From positions 1 through 38,904 of the forward strand of contig CACXEO010000063.1 in assembly GCA_902766785.1 (NCBI GenBank): a stretch of 38,904 nt of DNA. The letters run 5' to 3'. Positions 1 through 7,691 of the stretch are shown here, one piece after another; within the stretch, counting starts at the first letter, position 1; the number at the start of each line of letters is the position of its first letter. The translations under genes were made by a program, and so were the position numbers. The notes beneath the pieces were generated by a model. That model saw only the letters and a list, made by a program, of their open reading frames with translations. It searched no databases and was not told the DNA's origin. Origin of the DNA: Oscillospiraceae bacterium. Lineage in GTDB: Bacteria; Bacillota; Clostridia; Oscillospirales; Ruminococcaceae.

Positions 1-244
1 AAAAGCAAGCTTTTGGCGGCTGAGAGAACATTGCGCCTTTTGGCAGCGGCTTCCGCCGCTTCTTTGGCTAAATAACCTCACGCCGCAAACAAAGTTTCCG
101 ACTGTAAAAAGAGTCGGCTGTACCCCGCTGGAACGGCATTCAACATTTGAAACAGCGCAAACTATAAAAAAAGAACGATACCGGGCATAAGTCGTCATTT
201 TATTGTGGCTATTTGTGCATTGCCCGTATCGCATGGCGGTTTTT
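1..244. other. left-edge region without a confident gene
   Basis: No gene can be assigned with confidence. Frame 1 of the + strand is open from the window edge to a TAA at 73-75 and could be the Leu/Ala-rich tail of a gene cut by the window. Frame 2 is also open, to about 190, so open reading alone is weak evidence here. A 6-bp hairpin (CCGACT 98-103 with AGTCGG 112-117) is not followed by a T run and is a poor terminator. A promoter candidate for the next gene is listed separately. Confidence 0.3.
139..168 (+). promoter_or_regulatory. possible sigma-A promoter for the radical SAM gene
   Basis: TTCAAC (139-144) and TATAAA (163-168) are separated by 18 bp, and the radical SAM gene follows about 75 bp downstream. 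The -35 box is only a partial match, so this is a candidate found by eye. Confidence 0.35.
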
Positions 245-1933
245 ATGAAAAAGATATTACTTGTCGGTATTAACGCGAAATACATCCATTCTAACCTGGC
301 AATTCGCTGCCTGAAAGCGTATGCGGAACAGAGCGGTGTCGCCTCTCCCATTTCATTACAGGAATACACCATCAACCAGAATCCAAGTGAAATTCTGGAG
401 AAGATTGTTGCACAGGCCCCAGATATCGTTGGGTTTTCCTGTTATATCTTCAATATTGAAACAACGCTCCGGCTGGTGCAGGACCTCAAAGCAGTTCTGC
501 CGGGCTGTGTGGTTTTTCTGGGCGGCCCGGAAGCAGGAACCCGGAGTCTTGACCTGATGGAAAAATACAACGAAATTGATTTCATTATCAGGGGTGAGGG
601 CGAACGTCCCACTGCCCTGCTGCTGCATGCGCTGGAAGAGAACAATTCCAGTTTCTCCGGCCTTCCCTCCCTTTCCTATCGTCTGGAGGAGGATCTCATT
701 GAAACACCGCTTTCTGAGCCACTCCACCACGAAAACCTGCCCTATCACTATACGAAGGATGAAATCGAAGCTCTGGATCACAAGATCATCTATTTTGAAA
801 GTTCCCGCGGCTGCCCGTTTCGCTGCTCCTACTGCCTTTCCTCGGTCGACAAACACCTGCGTTTCTTCCCGATGGCAGAGGTTCTGGATCAGCTCAAACT
901 GTTTTTGGACTGCCGGGTCCAGCAGGTAAAATTTATCGACCGCACCTTCAACTGCGACCAGGAGCGTGCGCTTGTAATTTGGCGGTTTTTAAAGGAAAAT
1001 GACAACGGCGTTACAAACTTTCACTTTGAAATCGCCGCCGAGCTTCTTTCCCTCGAACTGATGGAGCTTTTAGAAGAAATGCGGCCTGGTCTGATACAGC
1101 TTGAAATCGGGGTGCAGTCCACCAACCCGGAAACGCTCATGGCAATTCATAGAAAAGCAGACTGGAATACGGCGAAAGAAAAAATTGCCCGGATTATCGC
1201 CAAAGAAAATGTCCATATCCATCTGGATTTAATTGCCGGACTCCCCAAAGAGGGGTTTTCCTCTTTTACGCGTTCATTCGATGACGTCTACGCCTTAAAA
1301 CCGCACCAACTCCAGCTGGGCTTTCTTAAACTCCTTGCGGGCTCCCTGCTGGAGAGCGAAGCGGATTATTACGGAATTGTCTGTAAGCGGTATCCTCCCT
1401 ATGAGGTCTTGCGGACAGCCAGCCTTTCTTTCTATGAACTAGCCTTCCTAAAACAGGTTGAAGCGCTTGTTGACCTCTTTTATAACAGCGGGCGGTTCCA
1501 AAGCTCTTTGGCCCTGCTGGAGCCGCTTTTTGAAACGCCGTTTTCCTTTTACAGCGAGCTGAAAAATTGCCTGGCGCGGGAGAAGATTACTGTCCATCAG
1601 CTCGGAAAATACGGCGGATATCAATTGTTGTTAAAACTCTGTGAATCCTGTGAGCCGTCCCTTCTTCCCGCACTGCGTCAGGCGATTAAATACGACATTT
1701 TTGCCCGGGAGCGGGTACAAGTGCTCCCGTCTTTTTTAGATCTTCCCATCACCAGGCAAAACAGCAGCGAAATACAGGCGTTGGCTGCGGCCTATTTAAC
1801 CGGAAAAGACCGACGAGAATACCAGGTAGAATATTTTCGGGGAAATTCTGTTATTCCGGAGGGGTACACCTGTTTTTATTACGGTACACGTGATTTATTC
1901 GGCAATGCTGAAACGAAACTTCTGCATGAATGA
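245..1933 (+). CDS. B12-binding domain radical SAM protein, DUF4080-type
   Basis: A predicted cobalamin-binding radical SAM enzyme of about 562 residues with unknown substrate. The N-terminal ~130 residues resemble a B12-binding Rossmann domain (MKKILLVGINAKYIHSNLA, then an FLGGPEAG loop). The radical SAM cluster motif is SRGCPFRCSYC, with cysteines near 190, 194 and 197. A family-typical LEIGVQS segment follows, and the C-terminal ~200 residues fit DUF4080. The frame is open upstream to a TTG at 203. I chose ATG 245 because the protein then begins directly with the B12 domain and a GGCGG lies 5 bases upstream. This ribosome binding site is weak. The gene stands alone, with a 270-bp gap after it. 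The family placement is fairly secure; the reaction is not known. Confidence 0.85.
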   Translation: MKKILLVGINAKYIHSNLAIRCLKAYAEQSGVASPISLQEYTINQNPSEILEKIVAQAPDIVGFSCYIFNIETTLRLVQDLKAVLPGCVVFLGGPEAGTRSLDLMEKYNEIDFIIRGEGERPTALLLHALEENNSSFSGLPSLSYRLEEDLIETPLSEPLHHENLPYHYTKDEIEALDHKIIYFESSRGCPFRCSYCLSSVDKHLRFFPMAEVLDQLKLFLDCRVQQVKFIDRTFNCDQERALVIWRFLKENDNGVTNFHFEIAAELLSLELMELLEEMRPGLIQLEIGVQSTNPETLMAIHRKADWNTAKEKIARIIAKENVHIHLDLIAGLPKEGFSSFTRSFDDVYALKPHQLQLGFLKLLAGSLLESEADYYGIVCKRYPPYEVLRTASLSFYELAFLKQVEALVDLFYNSGRFQSSLALLEPLFETPFSFYSELKNCLAREKITVHQLGKYGGYQLLLKLCESCEPSLLPALRQAIKYDIFARERVQVLPSFLDLPITRQNSSEIQALAAAYLTGKDRREYQVEYFRGNSVIPEGYTCFYYGTRDLFGNAETKLLHE

Positions 1934-2133
1934 TATAAAAGAAAAAACAATCCATTTTAAGGTTATTATTTAAGGTGGTATAGAATTATTTGACGCCAGA
2001 AAGCGTTTATCTACCCGAACAGTCGGTTTATACTGAAATTTAACAATTTACCCAAATAATTTTCAAGTCCATACCCTAATTTGTCAGATCAAATGATCTT
2101 CGGGTCTTTATTCCGTATTCACGGGCTTTTACC

Positions 2134-2161
2134 TTGAGTTTTCGTAAAATCATGGTATTAT
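2134..2161 (+). promoter_or_regulatory. sigma-A-type promoter for the G1P dehydrogenase-HAD gene
   Basis: TTGAGT (2134-2139), a 16-bp spacer and TATTAT (2156-2161) lie about 40 bp before the start codon. The rest of the 1934-2201 gap shows no gene and no clear terminator. Confidence 0.55.
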
Positions 2162-2201
2162 TTTAACTGGAACTTTAACACAAAAACCAAGGAGGAACAT
2201 C

Positions 2202-4379
2202 ATGGGGATTACCTATCAGGAATTAAGCGATTTCCCGGGAAAAGTTTTTACATGCAGCTGCGGGAAAACACACAGCATTGATATTGACCAGATTGTTATT
2301 GAAAGCGGTGCCGTTTCACGGGTTGCCGAACTGGTCCAACCGTATCAGGCTCAGACTATTTTTTTGATTGCCGATAACAATACGTTTGAAGTTGCCGGCG
2401 AAATGGTAGAAAGGCAGCTTTTAAAAGAGGGGTACCGGGTGGTTTCCCATGTTTTCGAACAGGAAGGTCAGTTGGTTCCTAATGAAAAAGCGCTGGCAGA
2501 CCTTGTATTAAGCATTCCGGCGGATACCGACCTGGTTATTGCGGTCGGTTCCGGGACTATCAACGACCTCTCCCGGTATATGGCCTATAAATTGAATATT
2601 CCCTATGTAATTGTGGCGACTGCTCCCTCAATGGACGGTTTTGTTTCCACTGTCTCCCCGCTGATCGTCAACGACCTGAAAGTTACCTATGACGCTGCAG
2701 GTCCCCGCGCAGTTATTGCAGACCTGGACATCCTCTGTAAAGCGCCGGAAGCCATGATTTACGCAGGTCTTGGTGACGTTCTTGGAAAATATACCTCTCT
2801 CTGCGACTGGCAGCTTTCAAGAATCATCAACGACGAATACTATTGCCCTGAAATTGTTGATTTAATGAAAAATGCGATTGAAAAATGCACTTCCGACGTC
2901 GAAGGGCTCAAGGAACGCAAGTCCTCCGCTGTCAAGAGCCTGATGGAAGGGCTTGTGCTCAGCGGCATTGCCATGAGCTTTGCCGGCAACTCCCGCCCGG
3001 CTTCCGGAGCGGAGCACCACCTTGCCCATTTCTGGGAGATGACCTTCCTTTTTGCCGGAAAAGAGGCGGTCCTGCACGGTACAAAGGTCGGCATCACCAC
3101 CGTTGCCATCCTCAAGCTGTACGAACTGGTGAAGAAACTGTCCCCAAACCGGGAAAAAGCGCTGAATTTTGTCTCCTCCTTCGACAATCCGGGCTTTGAA
3201 GAAAAGCTCAGGGAAGTTTACCATACCGCCGCGCCGGATATCTTAAAAATGAATGCAAAAGAGGACCGCACTTCTCCCCTGCTCCATAAGAAACGCCTGG
3301 AAGCGATTCTCGCCCACTGGGATGAAATTAAATCAACGATTGAAACGCTTTTACCAGACGCAGCCTTTGCAGAAAACGTTCTTGGGATGCTTGGCGCCCC
3401 ATACCGGCCTGTACAGGTCGGCATTGACAAAAAAACAGTTCATAACAGCTTGCTTTATGCCAAGGAGCTGCGTACCCGTTACACCGTCCTTCAAATGCTT
3501 TGGGATTTGGGCGAACTGCCTGGGGTTGCGGAACAGGTTGCCGAATATATGACTGTGGACGAAGCGGAGAATTTGTGCACTGCCCCAGAAACAATTCGGG
3601 AAAAGCTCTCTAAAATCAAATGCTTTATTTTAGACATGGACGGGACCTTTTATTTAAGCGATCGTCTTTTAGACGGCTCTATTGACTTCATTAACAAGGT
3701 AAAAGAAAAAGGGAAAGAATACCACTTCTACACCAACAATTCCTCTAAAAATGCCTCCCTTTATGAAGAAAAGCTCCGCAAAATGGGCTGCCCCTCCCAC
3801 GTTGGAAAAGTTCTCATTTCAAATGAAGTTACCATTGAATACCTGAAAAAGAATACTTCTTTCCAGAAATTTTTCATCCTGGGAACCGAATACCTCAAAC
3901 AGGATTTTGTGAAAGCCGGATATATAATTGATGAAGAACATCCAGATGCCGTTATTGTAGGATTTGACACGACCCTATCTTATGACAGGCTGACCGCCGC
4001 ATGTAACCTGATTAAAAACGGCACGCCCGCTTTCGGGGTCAATATGGATTATGTCTGCCCGTTGGACAAAGGCGGTTTTCTTCCCGACTGCGGTTCCATT
4101 TCCCAGTTGATTTATGCTTCTACCGGTGTACAGCTTGAATTCTTTGGAAAGCCTTCCCGCCATACCCTCGATTATGTATTAGAAAAAACCGGATACCATG
4201 AAGACGAAATCGCGTTTGTTGGCGACCGGCTTTATACCGACATTGCAATTGGCAACGGCAACGGCGTTCTGACAGTGTTGGTCCTTTCGGGTGAAACCAA
4301 CCCCGAAATGCTGTTAACCGCAAATGAAAAACCGGATATTGTCTGCTCCGGCCTTCCCGCTCTGACCCCTTTACTTTAA
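2202..4379 (+). CDS. fused sn-glycerol-1-phosphate dehydrogenase and HAD-IIA phosphatase
   Basis: A two-domain protein of 725 residues. Residues 1 to about 420 are an AraM/EgsA-type iron-containing-dehydrogenase domain, a family that reduces dihydroxyacetone phosphate to sn-glycerol 1-phosphate. Visible motifs are GSGTINDLSRYMA (nucleotide binding), TAPSMDGFVS, and probable metal ligands D192 (GLGDVLGK), H272 or H273 (GAEHHLAHF) and H292 (LHGTKVG). Residues from about 473 to 725 are a NagD-type HAD phosphatase: DMDGT (D478 nucleophile), TNNSS (T511), K650 in FFGKPSRH, and GDRLYTDI (674-681). All core HAD motifs are intact. The start has a GGAGG 6 bases upstream. The joined activities suggest DHAP to G1P and then glycerol or another dephosphorylated product. 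That link is inference. No ether-lipid prenyltransferase is nearby. Confidence 0.88.
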   Translation: MGITYQELSDFPGKVFTCSCGKTHSIDIDQIVIESGAVSRVAELVQPYQAQTIFLIADNNTFEVAGEMVERQLLKEGYRVVSHVFEQEGQLVPNEKALADLVLSIPADTDLVIAVGSGTINDLSRYMAYKLNIPYVIVATAPSMDGFVSTVSPLIVNDLKVTYDAAGPRAVIADLDILCKAPEAMIYAGLGDVLGKYTSLCDWQLSRIINDEYYCPEIVDLMKNAIEKCTSDVEGLKERKSSAVKSLMEGLVLSGIAMSFAGNSRPASGAEHHLAHFWEMTFLFAGKEAVLHGTKVGITTVAILKLYELVKKLSPNREKALNFVSSFDNPGFEEKLREVYHTAAPDILKMNAKEDRTSPLLHKKRLEAILAHWDEIKSTIETLLPDAAFAENVLGMLGAPYRPVQVGIDKKTVHNSLLYAKELRTRYTVLQMLWDLGELPGVAEQVAEYMTVDEAENLCTAPETIREKLSKIKCFILDMDGTFYLSDRLLDGSIDFINKVKEKGKEYHFYTNNSSKNASLYEEKLRKMGCPSHVGKVLISNEVTIEYLKKNTSFQKFFILGTEYLKQDFVKAGYIIDEEHPDAVIVGFDTTLSYDRLTAACNLIKNGTPAFGVNMDYVCPLDKGGFLPDCGSISQLIYASTGVQLEFFGKPSRHTLDYVLEKTGYHEDEIAFVGDRLYTDIAIGNGNGVLTVLVLSGETNPEMLLTANEKPDIVCSGLPALTPLL

Positions 4380-4457
4380 CAGAAAATTAGGCTACAGGCC
4401 TTTAAATTTCTTCCGGTTTTATGCATATATACTCAGTATTGACATAAACTGCCTTTC

Positions 4458-4486
4458 TTTACAAGCACTATAAAACATGATACTAT
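4458..4486 (+). promoter_or_regulatory. sigma-A-type promoter for the comEA-like gene
   Basis: TTTACA (4458-4463), a 17-bp spacer and TACTAT (4481-4486) lie 54 bp before the TTG start. A TTGACA at 4439-4444 is stronger as a -35 but has no -10 at a suitable distance. Confidence 0.5.
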
Positions 4487-4540
4487 TTCTAAAGTAGTAG
4501 GTTTATAAGCTTATTTATGTGTTTGAAAAGAAGGTAGCAT

Positions 4541-5008
4541 TTGAAGGCGACTAAAGTGATTGCGGCCGGCCTGCTGATTGCAGCCGTATTGTTTCTCTGT
4601 GTTTACGCGCTTTTTCCAGAAGAAACCGGCGAGCCGGTGGTGAGTCATATTACGCTGTCTCCTTCAGCAAATTCCAAAGACGGTCAAGCGCTGGAGGAGA
4701 ACTCATCTGAAGATAAGCCGGACAGTAGCATATCCTCAAAACCGGCGAAGGAACCGCCCTCCTCTTCTTCCAAATCATCGTCATCTTCAGAAAGTTCGGA
4801 GCCGGAGATTGCTTTGCCTCTCAATATCAACACTGCGACCGCTGAGGAACTTTGTCAAATAGATGGTATTACAGAAGAGCTGGCGCGTTTGATTGTTCTT
4901 TACCGTGAAAAAGCGGGTGGCTATACTTCGACCGAAGATTTGAAGAAGATTACTCAGTTCGGTTATAACACGTATAATAAAATTAAGGATTCTATTTACT
5001 GTGAATAA
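4541..5008 (+). CDS. comEA: ComEA-like membrane-anchored helix-hairpin-helix protein
   Basis: A 155-residue protein with one N-terminal membrane segment (about residues 5-27, rich in A, I, L and V). A Ser/Glu/Lys-rich low-complexity linker of about 65 residues follows, then a C-terminal helix-hairpin-helix DNA-binding domain (LNINTATAEELCQIDGI, about 93-155). This is the layout of a surface DNA receptor for natural transformation. The SLBB domain present in B. subtilis ComEA is missing, so the protein is shorter than usual. TTG start with AGAAGG 6 bases upstream. It ends 15 bp before the pyrB start. No comEB or comEC is nearby. A competence role is inferred from the family; binding of other DNA or RNA cannot be excluded. 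Confidence 0.8.
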   Translation: MKATKVIAAGLLIAAVLFLCVYALFPEETGEPVVSHITLSPSANSKDGQALEENSSEDKPDSSISSKPAKEPPSSSSKSSSSSESSEPEIALPLNINTATAEELCQIDGITEELARLIVLYREKAGGYTSTEDLKKITQFGYNTYNKIKDSIYCE

Positions 5009-5023
5009 AGGATGTGCAAAGCC

Positions 5024-6088
5024 GTGAACTATAAACATCTGATTGACCTAAACGATTTTACCCAAAGCGAGTGGAGTTCAATCATCCAGCTCGCTCTCAA
5101 AATTGCCGACAACCCGGGCGAGTACTATGGCAGCTGTCACGGTAAAATTATGGCCACCCTCTTCTACGAGCCGTCTACCCGGACGCAGATGTCCTTTCAG
5201 ACCGCTATGCTGAAGCTGGGCGGACGGGTTATTGGTTTTGATAACCCGCAGAATTCGTCAGTGGCAAAAGGGGAATCATTGAAGGACACTATTGTTGTCG
5301 TCAGCGGCTACGCCGATATTATCGCCATGCGGCACCCGATGGAGGGGTCTGCAAAAGCAGCTTCTCTTTACTCAAACTGCCCGGTCATCAACGCAGGGGA
5401 CGGCGGCCATCTCCACCCAACCCAAACACTGACCGACCTTGTAACCCTCTCCCGCGAAAAGGGGCGGCTTGATCATCTGACAGTCGGGCTCTGCGGCGAT
5501 CTGAAAAACGGCCGCACCGTCCATTCCCTGATCAAAGCACTTTCTCAATATGAAGGAAATTCGTTTGTATTAATCTCTACCAAAGAACTTACAGTTCCCT
5601 CCTACATTAAGGAACTGTTGATCCAGAACCACGTACCTTATACAGAGGTCCTCTCTTTGGAAGACGCAATTCCTGAGCTTGACGTTCTTTATATGACGCG
5701 GATCCAGCGGGAGCGTTTTGCGAGCGAAGATGAATACCTGCAGCAGAAAGACACCTATGTCCTAGACCCGGAGAAGCTGGTGAAGGCAAAAGCGGATCTC
5801 AAAATCCTCCATCCCCTGCCTCGTGTAGATGAAATAGATTATCGAGTGGACGACGATACCCGGGCTATCTATTTTAAACAGACCCTCTACGGCGTCTACG
5901 CAAGGATGGCACTGATTATGAGCATGCTGGGCAGGTTTGACCATGCCCCCATTCTGAAAGGCGAAGCGCTGGAACACAGCTGCAGCAATCCGCGCTGTAT
6001 CACAGCCAGCGAAGCCTACCTGCCCCACTCTTATAAAAAAGTGGAAGGGGATCTTCTTTGTGAGTACTGTGAACAGCGGCAAGATTAA
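5024..6088 (+). CDS. pyrB: aspartate carbamoyltransferase with C-terminal PyrI-like zinc ribbon
   Basis: Catalyses carbamoyl phosphate plus aspartate to carbamoyl aspartate, the committed step of pyrimidine synthesis. The catalytic core is complete: FYEPSTRTQMSF (carbamoyl-phosphate loop), SVAKGESLKDT (80s loop), MRHPMEGSAK, HPTQTLTDL, DLKNGRTVHSL and HPLPRVDEI. After the usual end of PyrB (near ARMALIMSML) about 45 extra residues follow. They contain C-x4-C (CSNPRC, C320/C325) and C-x2-C (CEYC, C346/C349), spaced and composed like the zinc domain of the regulatory chain PyrI. The PyrI nucleotide-binding domain is absent. I chose GTG 5024 because AAAGG (5007-5011) touches an in-frame ATG at 5012 but sits about 12 bases before this GTG. 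With ATG 5012 the protein would be 358 residues. It overlaps the next gene by 29 bp. Confidence 0.93.
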   Translation: MNYKHLIDLNDFTQSEWSSIIQLALKIADNPGEYYGSCHGKIMATLFYEPSTRTQMSFQTAMLKLGGRVIGFDNPQNSSVAKGESLKDTIVVVSGYADIIAMRHPMEGSAKAASLYSNCPVINAGDGGHLHPTQTLTDLVTLSREKGRLDHLTVGLCGDLKNGRTVHSLIKALSQYEGNSFVLISTKELTVPSYIKELLIQNHVPYTEVLSLEDAIPELDVLYMTRIQRERFASEDEYLQQKDTYVLDPEKLVKAKADLKILHPLPRVDEIDYRVDDDTRAIYFKQTLYGVYARMALIMSMLGRFDHAPILKGEALEHSCSNPRCITASEAYLPHSYKKVEGDLLCEYCEQRQD

Positions 6089-6632
6089 AAAGAGTACCAT
6101 TTTTTTCGGCTCTCCAAACAACCGGGGAAACACTGCGAAGCTGTTGGACGAATTTCTGCGTTTCTGTCCGGAGAATGCACAGGCTAAGCTGCTGTGCGCC
6201 TATGATTTAAAGGTAGAGCCTTGCACCGGCTGTGACCAGTGTAAGAAAACGGGCGTGTGCTTTCGAGGACAAAACGACACATTTCATGAAATTGAACAGG
6301 CGGTATATGAAAGTGACAACTTCATCATCGCAACGCCGGTTTACTTTTTAGGGGTTCCTGCGCCGCTGAAACAAATTTTTGACCGTTTCCAGCCTTACTT
6401 TTATAACCATCCTTTTAACCGAATTAAACGCAGAAAGGCAGTTCTTTTAACGACAAGCGGTTCAAATGACAGTGTTGGGCCAAAGCAGGTAGAACTTTCT
6501 ACTCAATATGTTCTTGATACTATTAATGTTTCGCTTATAGAAACCATCTCAGTAAAGCAAACAGACCGTTCATTTGAAATTGATCTCAGTGCTTGCCGGA
6601 ATGCGGCAAAAAAGCTTTTCTCCTTTGAGTAG
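6060..6632 (+). CDS. NAD(P)H-dependent flavin oxidoreductase, iron-sulfur flavoprotein (Isf)-like
   Basis: A 190-residue flavodoxin-fold protein. FFGSPNNRGNT near the N terminus is the FMN phosphate loop, and TPVYFLGVPAPLKQIFDR is the second flavin-binding region. Between them is C-x2-C-x2-C-x5-C (CTGCDQCKKTGVC, C55/C58/C61/C67), the compact motif that holds a 4Fe-4S cluster in Isf proteins. It therefore probably passes electrons between a reductant and an acceptor, with unknown partners. GTG start with AAGGGG 9 bases upstream, placed inside the end of pyrB, so translation of the two is likely coupled. No functional link to pyrimidine synthesis is known to me. A perfect palindromic terminator follows 9 bp after the stop. 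Confidence 0.85.
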   Translation: MSTVNSGKIKKSTIFFGSPNNRGNTAKLLDEFLRFCPENAQAKLLCAYDLKVEPCTGCDQCKKTGVCFRGQNDTFHEIEQAVYESDNFIIATPVYFLGVPAPLKQIFDRFQPYFYNHPFNRIKRRKAVLLTTSGSNDSVGPKQVELSTQYVLDTINVSLIETISVKQTDRSFEIDLSACRNAAKKLFSFE

Positions 6633-6641
6633 CGGTATAAT

Positions 6642-6673
6642 AAAAATGCGGCAGGATATCCTGCCGCATTTTT
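6642..6673. terminator. perfect palindromic bidirectional terminator
   Basis: A perfect 32-bp inverted repeat with arms AAAAATGCGGCAGGAT and ATCCTGCCGCATTTTT. It has a GC-rich stem with A and T tracts outside, so it can stop transcription from both strands. It lies between the Isf-like gene (+) and spoVM (-), the converging ends of two operons. Confidence 0.9.
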
Positions 6674-6681
6674 ATGTATTT

Positions 6682-6771
6682 TTATGCAGATTTCTCTTCA
6701 TCTTTGATTTTAAACAGGAATTTCAAAAAACCCGCCAGAAATTTTGGGCTCTTGACTACGACAATTTTCAC
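6682..6771 (-). CDS. spoVM: stage V sporulation protein SpoVM
   Basis: A 29-residue gene that standard length cut-offs miss. The peptide starts MKIVVVKSPKFLAGFL and ends in a charged tail. It matches SpoVM in length, in the K-x-PKFL-x-G core (Pro9, Phe11 and Gly14 in place) and in its amphipathic helix. In B. subtilis SpoVM lies on the curved forespore membrane, anchors the coat ATPase SpoIVA and inhibits FtsH. GTG start with GGAGG 8 bases upstream. It is the last gene of the yicC-to-spoVM operon, the same place as in B. subtilis, where rpmB follows; here rpmB is elsewhere. The sequence match and position together make the call firm. Confidence 0.9.
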   Translation of the reverse strand: MKIVVVKSPKFLAGFLKFLFKIKDEEKSA

Positions 6772-6831
6772 GATGCATTCCTCCGTTCATACAGCGCAGC
6801 TTAATAACCTTATATGAAAAGCAAAATTGCT

Positions 6832-6984
6832 TTACATCCTGCGTGCTGAGCACAGCCCCAAGTAAATGAGGGCAACTGCCGCAAGAATCATCAATAAACG
6901 GTACGAGCCGAAAGCCAGCGCAAGCACAACAACGCCCACTGCAATTGCAATCAAACCCGGCGGTCGCTGGCTGCATTTCCGCAC
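6832..6984 (-). CDS. small membrane protein between thiN and spoVM
   Basis: A 50-residue reading frame that I do not recognise as a named protein. It starts MRKCSQRPPGLIAIAVGVVV and holds two adjoining hydrophobic stretches (about 10-25 and 29-45), split by a GSYR turn. It ends with a basic CSARRM tail, so it is probably a helical hairpin in the membrane. GTG start with AGGGGG 9 bases upstream. An in-frame ATG at 6993 sits directly against that site and is less likely. It lies 68 bp after thiN and 60 bp before spoVM on the same strand, so sporulation or envelope roles are possible but only inferred. Codon-like structure and a good ribosome binding site support a real gene. Confidence 0.7.
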   Translation of the reverse strand: MRKCSQRPPGLIAIAVGVVVLALAFGSYRLLMILAAVALIYLGLCSARRM

Positions 6985-7026
6985 TGCTTCCATCCCCCTT
7001 GCTACGACCTTTCTTGATGTATTCTC

Positions 7027-7056
7027 ATTATATACAGCAAGGGTAAATAATGTTAC
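7027..7056 (-). promoter_or_regulatory. candidate promoter before the small membrane protein gene
   Basis: On the - strand a perfect TATAAT (7032-7027) is preceded at 18 bp by GTAACA (7056-7051), a 4 of 6 match to the -35 consensus. It could give the small membrane protein and spoVM their own transcript inside the long operon. Confidence 0.4.
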
Positions 7057-7691
7057 TGTGGGTTTTTAGGGGCAAGCATCACAAGAAGCTTTCCTCCGCG
7101 GTTTAATACTTTTGCCTCAGATGCGGTAATTTCATTGCTGACACCGATTGGAAAAGAAGAAGTGATAAGAGCATGTTCCAGAGGATATTTTACACCTTCC
7201 AAAGTGACGTCCGGGCAGGAACCGGTAAAAGAAAAAACAGAGAAATAGCAACTGTCATCTCTCGGCAGGATCAACTCATCATTTTCAATCATTGTCACCA
7301 TTGTTTTTCCATCAAAGAATGTTCCTCTTGCCTGATGATCCAGCAGATATGAAAGAAGCTGAATATTGGCAATAGTGTGATCCAGCCGGAGGCCGCCCAG
7401 CCCGCCGTAAAAATAAAATTCACTCCATCCCCTTGACAGAGCAATTTTGACAGCGCTGAGCATATCGGTATCATCTTTTTCAGGGAGAAGGCGAACCACT
7501 TCTTCGCAAGAACAGTTTCCCTCTTTAACGGCTGAGGAATCAAAGTCCCCCACAACAAGATCCGGGCAGACTCCCAACGGCAGCAGGCTGTCATACCCTC
7601 CGTCGGCACAGATTACGTAATCATTTTCTTCCGGCATACGGAAAAACGCAGGATTAAGTGGAGCTGCGCCAATCACGTAGCAAATACTCAT
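7053..7691 (-). CDS. thiN: thiamine diphosphokinase
   Basis: Transfers pyrophosphate from ATP to thiamine to make thiamine diphosphate. The protein has about 212 residues. Family motifs are ADGGYDSLL (about 29-37), VGDFDSS (47-53), PEKDDTDM (70-77) and GGLGGLRLDHT, which carry the metal, ATP and substrate contacts. ATG 7691 overlaps the rsgA stop in an ATGA arrangement. An in-frame ATG at 7703 would give a 16-bp overlap and is less likely. The gene order rsgA-thiN-spoVM copies B. subtilis except that rpe is missing. Confidence 0.92.
   Translation of the reverse strand: MSICYVIGAAPLNPAFFRMPEENDYVICADGGYDSLLPLGVCPDLVVGDFDSSAVKEGNCSCEEVVRLLPEKDDTDMLSAVKIALSRGWSEFYFYGGLGGLRLDHTIANIQLLSYLLDHQARGTFFDGKTMVTMIENDELILPRDDSCYFSVFSFTGSCPDVTLEGVKYPLEHALITSSFPIGVSNEITASEAKVLNRGGKLLVMLAPKNPQ

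Noticed and set aside
2-190. Open + strand frame 2 at the left edge
   Set aside because: No motif, no start inside the window and rich in Arg, Trp and Pro; probably chance.
4387-4412. Small inverted repeat after the G1P dehydrogenase-HAD gene
   Set aside because: Only 4 bp of stem (AGGC/GCCT) and no proper T tract; not convincing as a terminator.
6809-6816. Possible sigma-E -10 box (CATATAAG on the - strand) before spoVM
   Set aside because: The -10 is only partly like CATACAAT, the -35 match is poor, and an AAAGCAA/TTGCTTT repeat overlaps the spacer. It is too weak to annotate, although SpoVM is expected to be made under sigma-E.
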